Shown here piece after piece: positions 54,913-64,000 of a stretch of 64,000 nucleotides of DNA. Positions within the stretch are counted from its first letter, which is position 1, and the number at the start of each line of letters is the position of its first letter. The translations under genes were made by a program, and so were the position numbers. The notes under the pieces are model-generated. The model saw only the letters and a list, made by a program, of their open reading frames with translations, was not told the DNA's origin and did not search any database. Location: NCBI GenBank assembly GCA_032433765.1, contig JAVIAB010000092.1, positions 105,313,779 to 105,377,778 on the forward strand, given 5' to 3'. This DNA is from Megaustenia siamemsis (taxonomy: Eukaryota; Mollusca; Gastropoda; Stylommatophora; Ariophantidae).

Positions 54913-55735
54913 TTTAGTGAAATATTTAAACATCTGGGTAGGATATTTTGTGGAATATTTAAACATCTAAAGATAGCCACGATAGCTCAGTGGTTAGTGA
55001 ACTGGACTACAAAGGACAAGAGGTAGGGTTCGATCCCAACCGACGGCTTCCAGGTTCATCAACCTTTAATGGGTATCGGATTTTTTTCTGGGAAAGTAAA
55101 GCGGCACGGGCGTAATGCCGACCACATTACCCCAAAAACCATGTGCCGAAGGTCTGTAAAATGTATGGTCACTAACACCATATTCCCTATACGCCACTTG
55201 GCGTGACGGGGGTATTTTACTTTTTTTTTTTTACTTAAACATCTAGGTAAGATATTTTGTGGAATATTTAAACATATAGGTAGGATATTTTGTGGATTAT
55301 TTAAACATATAGGTAGTATATTTTGTGGAATATTTTAACACCTAGGTAGGATATTCTGTGGAAAATTTAAACATCTAGGTAGGATATTTTGTGGAATATT
55401 TAAACATATAGGTAGGATATTTTGTGGAATATTTTATAGGTAGGATATTTTGTGGATATTTAAATATATAGGTAGGATATTTTGTGGAATATTTAAACAT
55501 ATAGGTAGGATATTTTGTGGAATATTTAAACATATAGGTAGGATATTTTGTGGAATATTTAAACATCTAGATAAAATATTTTGTGGAATATTTAAACATC
55601 TAGGTAGGATATTTTGTGGAATATTTAAACATATAGGTAGGATATTTTGTGGAATATTTAAACATCTAGATAAAATATTTTGTGGAATATTTAAACATCT
55701 AGGTAGGATATTCTGTAGAATATTTTAATATGCAT
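54913..55735. repeat. 33-bp minisatellite, about 15 units, split by SINE1
   Basis: Unit GGTAGGATATTTTGTGGAAT plus ATTTAAACATCTA (or ATATA). One or two units lie left of the SINE (54913-54969) and the rest at 55235-55735. Stop-free in one plus frame, giving GRIFCGIFKHI repeats; I do not call this a gene. Confidence 0.95.
54970..55234 (+). mobile_element. SINE1 inserted in the 33-bp array, with target-site duplication
   Basis: The head reads AGCCACGATAGCTCAGTGG; full body, CGCCACTTGGCGTGACGG end and T tail. TTAAACATCTA is duplicated (54959-54969 and 55235-55245), breaking the array's period, so the array existed before the SINE. Confidence 0.95.
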
Positions 55736-56285
55736 TGAGAACCGGTTGCGGCTGAAGATTTGTTGACACTTTTCGTACTTGTATGTTTGTTGAACGGAAT
55801 ACATTTCATTTTACGGCTTAGTATGGAGCCTTTGGGTGACGATGTAGATGTACAACTTCGGTGCCAACATAGTTCAAAGTCATCAACGACAGCGCCACAA
55901 GCTCAGATCCTATCATAGGAAGCCGAGGGCAATGGTTCAAAATAACAGTGGAGTTCGACATGACTGCTTACTCCTCCTAATTATTTAACATTTTTTTTGG
56001 AATTAATTATGCCATATGCTTTATTTAGAAGACAATGAAAGTGATGCCTGTATTGGTGGCAAAGCCATTAAGAAACAAGGGTGGTTTACTAACGACATCG
56101 ATGGTTAGCAGGAACAGAGCAAGAACTAACATACCTGATACAACGACTAGATTCTTTTCTGCGTTCTTATTTCTTATTATAAACATCGGATCTCATTACC
56201 CAGAGATCGAGATATTTGGGGGGGGGGGAGGGGGAGGGGGTGTTTACAGCCACGAAAAATAAACTGTCGATACGAAGTAATAATT
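55736..56285. other. Intergenic DNA
   Basis: A G-rich run (GGGGGGGGGGAGGGGGAGGG) at about 56218-56240. No gene. Confidence 0.5.
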
Positions 56286-56289
56286 TCCA

Positions 56290-56358
56290 CTGCGTATGTT
56301 GGGATACGAACCAACAACCTTCCTGTCCAAAGGCCGACGTCTTACCTCAAGACCACCT
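56290..56358 (-). other. tRNA-like sequence, antisense
   Basis: Minus strand: AGGTGGTCTTGAGGTAAGAC (A box region) and GGTTGTTGGTTCGTATCCCA (B box region). Same type of head as the elements at 37878 and 46746. A SINE head is more likely than a tRNA gene. Confidence 0.5.
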
Positions 56359-56639
56359 GCTTGAAGATGAATGGTGAAAAAAAAAACAAAAGTGATGATC
56401 AATAACCTTATGGATATTGTTGTAAATATCAAAATAAACAGACAATAATTAAAAATAGTTAGCAAATTGAAATACTTAGTATCAATATCAATTATCTGCG
56501 ATGAAGATTCAAACCCTGAAATATGGACTAGAATAGTGTAAAGTATAGCGTAAAGTATAGAGTAAAGTGCTCTTGAAGGGTTAAATCCTATTTGTAAATC
56601 TAAGAACATCACTCTTGGTTCTAAGATCAGGCCCACAAG

Positions 56640-57130
56640 CACTCTTGTTATAGCAATTGCTCTATAAGCTTTCGAAACATGGATATTATAAAGTACAGCT
56701 GCAGAAGAAAATACAAGCTATGGAAAAGAAAAAAACTCTATCGTAGGGATGGTGGCATCTGTTATTTAAATTGTACCACAAATGATAAAGTTCGTAATAG
56801 GACACAAGAATTGATAGGTGTACACGATGATCCTTTAATTATTTTGGAGGAATGCAAATTTAAATGGTTTGGCCATGTACCTGGATCAAAGACATTCAAC
56901 ATGGAACTGTGAAAGGAGGAAGATGGAAAGATGGGTAGGGAAAGAAAAGGAAGATAATATCAACGATTTGAGAGGACTCGACTTCGAAAAGTGCCAAAGG
57001 GTGTCTAAAGATAGAGAGAAATAGAAAAGGTTGAAAAGTTTGTTGTAATGCAACCAAAGACACCTGGTTATTTGATAAAGAGAGAAAGAGAGAGAGATGT
57101 CATAATTTGTTATCCATATTAAACACATTT
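56640..57130 (+). mobile_element. LINE C-terminal relic
   Basis: Plus-strand codons NRTQELIGVHD, ECKFKWFGHV and, after a stop and a frameshift, an RWVGKEKEDNINDL-like stretch. The WFGH motif is the usual C-terminal LINE block. Family not assigned. Confidence 0.5.
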
Positions 57131-57179
57131 TTTGGACACAGTGTTAGCACCAACGAAGTATTAGTACTGTTATGAGGAG

Positions 57180-57478
57180 AGGGGGCGGGGCGAGACCTGA
57201 GTTGAACCTATCAGCGACTCATAGCTAACAGATTTAGTCAGAGCAACACTGATTAAGGATCCTACTCCATCTCTCAGGGATATCCGGGAAACAAACTAAT
57301 CAGTCGCGCCGAACTAGCAGATATAAAAAAAGAGGAAAGGCAGCCTAAAAATACTAGTGATAAGACGGATGTTTAGTGACAAAAGGCGCAAATATCTCAA
57401 GTTTCTGTAAAATACCACAACACAACGCGTCTGCGCCAATTTAACGTCTCTGAAGTACGGACGATGAAGAGGATTAGT
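57180..57478. repeat. Interspersed repeat G, copy 4
   Basis: CTATCAGCGACTCATAGCTA, CCTACTCCATCTCTCAGGGA, AACAAACTAATCAGTCGCGC, AACACAACGCGTCTGCGCCA and GTACGGACGATGAAGAGGAT. Clearest left half of the family. Confidence 0.7.
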
Positions 57479-57784
57479 TGTAGGACGAACGCAGCAGGAA
57501 GTTTTAGAGTTTTAATTTCAAATATCAGAGACTTATCTCAGCTGGATTTATTTTGATTAGTAATCCCTTTAGATTGATTGTATTAAAGCATTCTTGTGCG
57601 TTAATCTTCTAGTGTTAACAAGATCTGTGAACTACTTATTCAACGCTAACTACTAATACTGGTTGTTTTTGTGGGAAGAACAACAAATGTATCCCAACGA
57701 TTGATGCTCTGAGTTTAAGGCTGCAGAACACAGTTCAATGTAACTTGTAACAAGAAGATATCGGAATAAAGGGAGGAGAAGCAA
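57479..57784. other. Intergenic DNA, no feature seen
   Basis: AT-rich, nothing recognised. Confidence 0.45.
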
Positions 57785-58490
57785 GTAAAAATGTATAGTA
57801 AGAAGAGAGATACATGGAAAACAAACCAGTGGAAGAGATCAATCACATTATCTATCTTGGAAGTCGCATTGATCGAGAAGGGGATACAAGTAAAGAAATT
57901 AGAATTAGAATAGCTAAAGCAGCATTGTCTTTCAGAAGCCTTGAAAAGTTGTGGTAATCACATCAGCACAAACACAAAACTTAGACTATTCAAATCAAAT
58001 GTACTATCAACCCTTACTTATGCGTGTGAAGAATAGAAAACAACAAGAGACATAGAAACAAAGTTGAACGCATTCGAAAATAAATGTCAAAGGAATATAC
58101 TTGTTATAGCGTGGAACGAATTCAAAACAAACGAGGAAATTAGAGAAATCGCCAATCAACCACTAATATCTTCAGTAATAAAGAAAAGACGATGGTCATA
58201 TGTTGGACATGTGATGAGAAGAGATAATAACCGAATAGAAAAGCAAGCCCTCATGTGGGAAACAACAGGTAAGAGGAAAAGAGGAAGACCCGGAGAGACA
58301 CTGAGAAGATCATTGATGAGAGAGACAAGAGCAGCAGGAATCGGCTCCCTCAATGAGATAGAGCTGCTTGCACAGAGCAGAGACAAATGGCGAGATTTGA
58401 TAAAATATCTTTAAAAGAATTGAAAACTGCTAGAATAAAAATTTAGATAAGAGAAGGAGTATCTTGGTCTACGTCCTAGAATAGATAGGT
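57785..58490 (+). mobile_element. LINE family A, sense copy
   Basis: Starts near NKPVEEINHIIYLGSRIDRE, has AALSFRSLEKLW, and after a frameshift an open frame to 58414 with NQPLISSVIKKRRWSYVGHV, MRRDNNRIEKQALMWETTGK and the AQSRDKWRDLIKYL end. The 3' part leads into AGATAGGTAGGTA repeats. Confidence 0.88.
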
Positions 58491-58592
58491 AGGTATATAG
58501 GTAGCTAGCTAGGTAGGTAGCTAGCTAGGTAGGTGGTGGGTGGTTGGGTAGGTAGGTAGGAAGGTAGGCAGGTAGGCAGGTAGGTAGATAGA
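58478..58592. repeat. (GTAG)n microsatellite at the LINE A tail
   Basis: TAGGTAGGTA and TAGCTAGCTAGG variants. Likely grown from the LINE tail. Confidence 0.9.
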
Positions 58593-58599
58593 AGAGAGG

Positions 58600-59964
58600 G
58601 AATGAAGAGATGGACGAAAAAGAATAGCAACAATGGTGAAGCTGATAAAGAGGATCAACATGCGAATGATATCTTCAAAATGATACTTAAAAGTGAAGCC
58701 CTGCAGAAATATATAAATCAGATTTATTCAGCATCCGATATTTCTGATTATTTCCCCTTAACCCGAAGCGTGCGAAAAGTGATACATGGCATCATGATGT
58801 AGAGGAAATCACAAGTTACAAACAAATATGCTTGTCTAGACACCAATAAGCAGAGGCTTCATAATAATCCCAAATAAACATTGTTTTCTCAATTTTTGAA
58901 ACCAGTAATTATATAGCAAGAAACAGATACAGTAATTTATGGAAATATTAGCCTAGCGAGAAGGGAAGATGCAGATTAATGGGATCAAACATTCCACAAA
59001 CAACCACTTGGTTTACTATTCTGGAAGAGTAATAAACAAATAATGTTGTTGTTATTGTTGTTATAGAAATCCACTAGTTAATTTCAGCGCAAACGCTTGG
59101 ACTGAAGATGGTAAGTGACAGGCTGCAAAGATTTTCTTAAATTCGCGGGTTTCACGGCGGAAGTTGGAACTTGTCCTACCATGAGGTACTGCGGTAGGTC
59201 TTCTTCATCAGTAAACCTCACAAATACCATATACTGCAAGTAACTTGTGTAAGAAACATATGTCAGTGGAAGGAAAGGGGGAAGAAAACTATCATTCCTC
59301 AACGTGAAATTCGTCCGAGTATGTGATGTTTGGAGCATTCATAAGAAACTGGGGGCAGGGGGTGGGATCAGTCTTAAACTCGCGGTGCTGGGATGTCCCC
59401 GTGCAATCAGAAAAAAAAGATGAAAGTACAGACACTGTCCGAGGACAATGATGATAGTTCAATGAACAGGAGCAAGATAGAGTCAATGAGATCAAGCATT
59501 ATTTCCTCCAAGAACTGCTGAAGGAAGCTTCTCCAATACACGGTCTAGTTATAGTAATAAAGTCAGGGTTCTCTCCAAACATTGCATGTATGTGGCAGAA
59601 TGTGTAATTAGTGGCAGTATTTTTCCAGAATAGCAGAATATTTTTGGGTGACTTGTCGGCTTCACGAACGGTCACCTTTATTTCCTGGAGAAAATAACTG
59701 GAACCCATTTGACGAGGCTGGATGAACTCCAAAATTGTGTTTGTCCGATAGAATCGTCTATTCTGGGAAATAAATCGTACACTTCTGATCAGGAAGCGAG
59801 AATACTAACAACTCAGCCACTGAAGCTTCTTTTCCATGTTATAGTAATAGGTGAGAATTCAGCAAAATCAGTATCAAACAACACACACAAGGAGAAAGTA
59901 AAGGTAAAATATTGAACGAATAATATAAACCCAAAAATGAAACAAGTCTAAAAGAATTAATATG
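58600..59964. other. Intergenic DNA, no feature seen
   Basis: Several frames of 65-85 codons without recognisable domains. A donor-like ATGGTAAGTG near 59107 has no partner exon. Nothing supported. Confidence 0.4.
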
Positions 59965-60245
59965 GTTATGGTTAGTCGAAGGCCCCGGCCGGTATCACTG
60001 TAAATGAATTAAAATCCATATTGCTCAACCGCTCGTGCCATCATTAGAATTAAAACTCATCTTAAGCGGCACCGAAAGTGAACGCAGCTGGACTGTCCTT
60101 CGTTATACGATATCATCATTCATCGTAAGCAATCGAAATATCTAAACACGAACCGGATGAAAAACATAGCTCATGGTGTGCACAGATCACTAAACTCAGT
60201 CTCTAAGACTCTCTACAATCTCGGAAGTAGTGAAACAGGCATGGG
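59965..60245 (-). repeat. Interspersed repeat F, copy 3 (5'-truncated)
   Basis: On the minus strand its last ~280 bases: CTACTTCCGAGATTGT, GTGAGCTATGTTTTTCATCC, GGTTCGTGTTTAGATATTTC, ATTGTAAATGAT-type parts and the TAACCATAACC end at 59965. Cut at its 5' side, as expected for a reverse-transcribed element. Confidence 0.65.
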
Positions 60246-60401
60246 AAGCCATCATCACCAAACTATAGCTATCTTAAAGATAGAGCTCGCAGGAAACACT
60301 GATCTAAACATATCAATACAAAAGAATATAATTTAGTCAAACTGAAAGACACAACAACTAAAACTGTAGAGATGGAGCGTTTCCGAAAAGCTAATATTTT
60401 G

Positions 60402-60765
60402 AACCAGTGTAACGTCTTGTAGCGTCTGAATGTCGAACGGATCAAGTGTAACGTCTTGTAGTGTCTGAGTGTCGAACGGATCAAGTGTACCGTCCGTCTT
60501 GTAGCGTCTGAATGTCGAACGGATCAAGTGTACCGTCTTGTAGCGTTTGAATGTCGAACGGATCAAGTGTACCGTCTTGTAGTGTCTGAATGTCGAACGG
60601 ATCAAGTGTACCGTCTTGTAGCGTTTGAATGTCGAACGGATCAAGTGTACCGTCTTGTAGTGTCTGAATGTCGAACGGATCATGTGTAACGTCTTGTAGT
60701 GTCTGAATGTCGAACGGATCAAGTGTAACGTCTTGTAGTGTCTGAATGTAAACAGATCGAGTCTT
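60402..60765. repeat. 39-bp minisatellite, about 9 units
   Basis: Unit AAGTGTACCGTCTTGTAGTG plus TCTGAATGTCGAACGGATC, period 39 where checked. Minus-strand frames spell 13-residue repeats such as DPFDIQTLQDGTL. Lies just beyond the 3' side of the following LINE. Confidence 0.95.
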
Positions 60766-60829
60766 GTAGTTTTTCTCTCTCTCTCTCTCTTCGATCAAGA
60801 CTCAATCAAAGTAGGATTCCAGACTCTCT

Positions 60830-63640
60830 CATGAAGTCAGCTGTCTGTTTAAGCGAATCGACTGATATATAGTTTTTCTTCCATGTAGGTGGGCGCGGAC
60901 CACAATGCTCTTCTCAGGTCTGTGTACTGGGGGCAATCACGTTGAATATGTTTTGTAGTCATAATGTCCAGTAATTAGTGGCATAGGCTTGTTGTACCTA
61001 TTTTGAATTTGGTGAACATGTGATTTCTCATTCTATTGTGCCCAGTGCGTAGGCGAAGTATGATGACTTGACCCCTCCATAATAGTTGGTGGTATCCGTT
61101 ACTCTCGTTATGCTTTGGTTGTTCTCGTTTCTATTTTTCATGGAACTGAACCTTGAGAATGGATTTGGCTTCATCATAACTGAGCGGATGATTCTCTTGT
61201 GGTAATCTCCCTCCCTCTTTAGCTAATTTGTCTGCGCGTTCGTTCCCCTGTATATTACAGTGTGATGGTATCCACTGAATGACTACTCTCTGGAAGTTAT
61301 TGCCTAATTGATCCAGGGTTGTTCTGAAGTCATCTAGTTATTTGTTTTTGGGTCTTTTTAGAGCTGATAGTACTGACAGTGCATCAGTCAGAATCACCAA
61401 TTTGTTGTGCATGTTATTTTTGTGTTGAGTAGCCAGTCTTGCAGCATCTCTGATGGCGTCAGTTTCTGCTTTAAAGTTGTTTGAGAATTTTCCAGTAGCT
61501 ATTGACTTGGGGATCTCGTCCTGATTATTCAGCGTCAAGAACGCACCTCCCCGTCCATTTCTGGTGGCATTTATAGCAGAACCATATGTGGGACCAAGAG
61601 TCCTGTGGGTAGGTATCCTGTATGTGTTTTTTTTTGCTACGTGTTTTCTTTCTGTGTCTGATTGGGGACCTTTTTTCATGATTCCTGTTATATTTTCCTT
61701 AAGTTCTGTAATTTTATGTTTTTCACGAGAAGACATAGCAGAAAGGCCCAAGGGTTTCGATATTGTTTGGGAAAGTACTGGGTCTGCAGTAGTTAGTTCA
61801 TTGGCAATTGCAGCGAAGTTGCTCCTCTTTAGTCGTACAATTCCGGAACCAGTTATTCTTTGGTGCATGGGGTGACTATGGAGCCTTCTATATTTCCCCG
61901 CTTGTTGCAATACTTTAGCAACCCGTCTGTCATCTAAAGGTTGTAAACCTGTTGCTGTTTCTAGAGTCTTGATAGGTGTAGATTTCATAGCACCAGTGAT
62001 AATACGGGCAGCTTGGTTCTGTGTTCTGTTAATTTTGCTAAGGTGTGATTTGGAAACTTAGCCCAGGCTGTGACTCCATACTTTAGAACTGGTCCGACTC
62101 TTCCTACTCATAGTCTTTTCAAAATATTGCTGTCTGTCCCCCAATCCGTTCCTGCCAATTTCTTCATAATATTTGTTCGTTTTCTGGCTTTTTTTCCCTT
62201 GCTCTGTCTATCTGATTTTTCCAAGTCATTCTGCGATTCATGGTGACGCCAAGATATGTTGGGTTTTGGTCAATAAGGAGTGTATGGTCTTTTATCTTCA
62301 AGTTTGCAGAGAGTGTGTTTCTTGATAGGCTGAAAATTGTATATGTAGTTTTTTTCGTTGATTGGTAAGAACCAGGTGTTCGTCCATTTTTCAAGTTTAC
62401 CTAGGGCATCTTGCATCCTGGGTCCAGCCACCGACATACTTTCCTCGCGAGCCCATAACGCCAGATCATCTGCGTATATTGCTGAGTGTATTCTGTGTGG
62501 AATGTCCATTACGATGTCATTTATGAAAATTAAAAAGAGTGTTGGGGATAAGACTCCGCCTAGTGGGACACCTTGTTCTAAAGAGACCTGTTTACATAGT
62601 TGACCTTGAACTTTTACTCTGGCTATTCTATCCTGAAGGTATTGAGAGACCCAATTGAATAAACGACCCTAGATGCCAAGTCTAAAAATCTTGTTCTTTA
62701 AATCCTCTAGCCAAACCCTATCAAAAGTCTTCTCCTTGTCGACCCACACTGCCAGTGTGTGTTCTTTTCTTGTAGAGCATCCTCTATTTCCTGTGCAATG
62801 TAGGTGACTAGGTCTTCAGTTGATCTGTGATGACGGAAGCCACTTTGTTGTGATACGATGTGTAGTTTCGTCTCCAAATGCCACATAAGTCTTTTGTTAA
62901 CTAGCCTTTCCATGAGTTTACTCAGGCAGCTCAATAGGCTACTTGATCTATAGCTCGATCGGGAGTGAAAGTTGTTTTCCATCTTCTTGAGTAGAAGGTT
63001 GGGGGGTCCTCCCTAGAGTTTATGATGAATAGGTTGTCTATTTCCCATTGTTCCACTTCTTCACCTCGAACATTGGAAACCTTATATCCCGATCTTTCAG
63101 AGTGGCTGTTAAAGTCTCCTACAAACAGACACTTTGATGGTGTTATTTCCATTGACTCCAGCTTCAGCAATTTGTCATTTGGACAGTATATATTAAGTAT
63201 CGTTATACTAGCGGAGTTAATGTATAGGTCTGAACCTATGATCTCTGCCTCTCCGTTTGTGACTACATCTATCAGGTTTGCTGGGATGGAATTTTTATTA
63301 AGTATAAGAATTCCACCCTTGTGACCTTTCCTGTCTTGTCTAAATGTTTGGTAGCCCCTGATCATAAATCTGTGCTGAGGATTAAGATGAGTTTAATGGA
63401 TGCAGGCAACGTCTATCTCCTCATCTGCTAGTCTGATTGTTAGAGCTTGTTTTTTGTGGTATATGCCCTCCTCAACTGTCAGGTGCCTAGCAGTTCTATC
63501 TCTTCGTCGGTTTTCTGGGATAATATATTGCACCAAAACAGGCTGGTTAACAGAAACTAGGATAGCCATGTACCCCGTTGCGGTGGCTCTTACTGATATA
63601 GAAGACCCAGTATTGCAGTACTTCTAGGCTGGATTAGTAG
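60830..63640 (-). mobile_element. RNase H-bearing LINE (endonuclease, reverse transcriptase, RNase H), degenerate
   Basis: Reads right to left on the minus strand. Endonuclease 63365-62931: KGGILILNKN, IGSDLYI, ILNIYCPND and VGDFNSHSERSGY. Reverse transcriptase: MERLVNKRLMWHL (62982-62707), a LGGVLSPTLFLIFINDI block near 62560 and SAIYADDLALWAREES (62509-62270). RNase H: 61988-61338 with GSAINATRNGRGGAFL, FKAETDAIRDA and ILTDALSVLSAL, then in another frame VVIQWIPSHCNIQGNERADK. The DxS Asp before GSA is missing, and stops and frameshifts separate all blocks, so it is inactive. Domain content fits the I/R1-like groups that keep RNase H. Confidence 0.88.
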
Positions 63641-64000
63641 TTTTTCAACATAGACTGGAACTAGAGGAACCCAAACTTTTCCAGCAAAAATTGAGAGATT
63701 GTCAAGAAAGCTATTACGACCAGCAACATCAATGAGCAAAAGTGCAAATTGCTCTTTTAGCATTAAGTCAACAACAAAAAGAAAAAACAACAACGTAAAA
63801 ACGATTTTTTTTTAGTTTTAGTAAGAGTTTTCTCTAGGCAACCAATGTAAGCAGCTGTTACAGGACAAATAGACAGGACTTGACAGGACAAATAGGCAGG
63901 ACTTGACAGGACAAATAGGCAGGACTTGACAGGACAAACATGACGGAGAAGATAAACTGACGTGACTGGAAATATTGAAGATGTGGGAGGGTAGAGTAGG
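63641..64000. other. Unclassified right edge with a 23-bp tandem repeat
   Basis: AGGACAAATAGGCAGGACTT plus GAC is repeated about three times at 63866-63938. The frame at 63793-63590 (minus) may be the decayed start of the LINE or unrelated. Nothing else recognised. Confidence 0.5.

Noticed and set aside
59100..59700. Host exon suggested by a donor-like ATGGTAAGTG
   Set aside because: No matching acceptor or recognisable protein on either strand.
60333..60798. Minus-strand frames with DPFDIQTLQD repeats as a protein
   Set aside because: Explained by the 39-bp array; open in more than one register.

Overview
The window looks like a stretch of metazoan nuclear genome, most likely a marine invertebrate. 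The lophotrochozoan/mollusc flavour is my inference from the mix of repeats; no species can be named from the sequence. The evidence is AT-rich DNA with no operons outside the left edge, hundreds of decayed non-LTR retrotransposon codons on both strands, two clear tRNA-derived SINE families with target-site duplications, many minisatellites and microsatellites, and a Tc1/mariner-type transposon. I see no bacterial gene organisation, rRNA gene or CRISPR array.

Left edge (1-2300): a compact virus-like gene cluster of a Polinton/Maverick (adintovirus-like) element. It has the broken end of a small glycine-rich capsid-associated gene, an intact double jelly-roll major capsid protein and an intact adenovirus-type cysteine protease, separated by 2 and 22 bases. 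The integrase, packaging ATPase and protein-primed polymerase of such elements would lie left of the window or be missing. A minisatellite and a GC-rich tract follow (2301-3300).

3.3-17 kb: a mosaic of 5'-truncated LINEs, named here by their 3' ends. Family A has a CTAT/ATAG tail. Families B and C have GAT tails. Family D has an AAG tail. Family E is very decayed. SINE1 copies are often nested in the LINEs with clean target-site duplications.

17.08-19.21 kb: a Tc1/mariner-like DNA transposon with recognisable inverted ends and a DD83E transposase broken by one frameshift and one stop. It carries an exact match to the histone mRNA 3' stem-loop between the transposase stop and the right end.

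20-32 kb: two family D LINE copies share a 465-base block, including flank, that reads as identical while the rest of the copies differ. A 60-bp minisatellite, a 33-bp minisatellite and a 25-bp minisatellite lie in the same stretch.

32-50 kb: LINE, SINE and unclassified repeat families, a 37-bp array and a 21-bp array. One candidate terminal exon of a host gene lies at 44489-44713 and is the best non-mobile coding candidate in the window. 50-64 kb: two RNase H-bearing LINEs. One carries a 42-bp array that appears to be an amplified piece of its own reverse transcriptase. A second 33-bp array (interrupted by a SINE) and a 39-bp array complete the region.

The elements interact mainly as parasites of each other. 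SINEs land in LINEs and arrays, a LINE lands in a SINE, and some minisatellites appear to have been seeded from LINE coding sequence. Apart from the Polinton capsid and protease genes, nothing long in the window is an intact gene.
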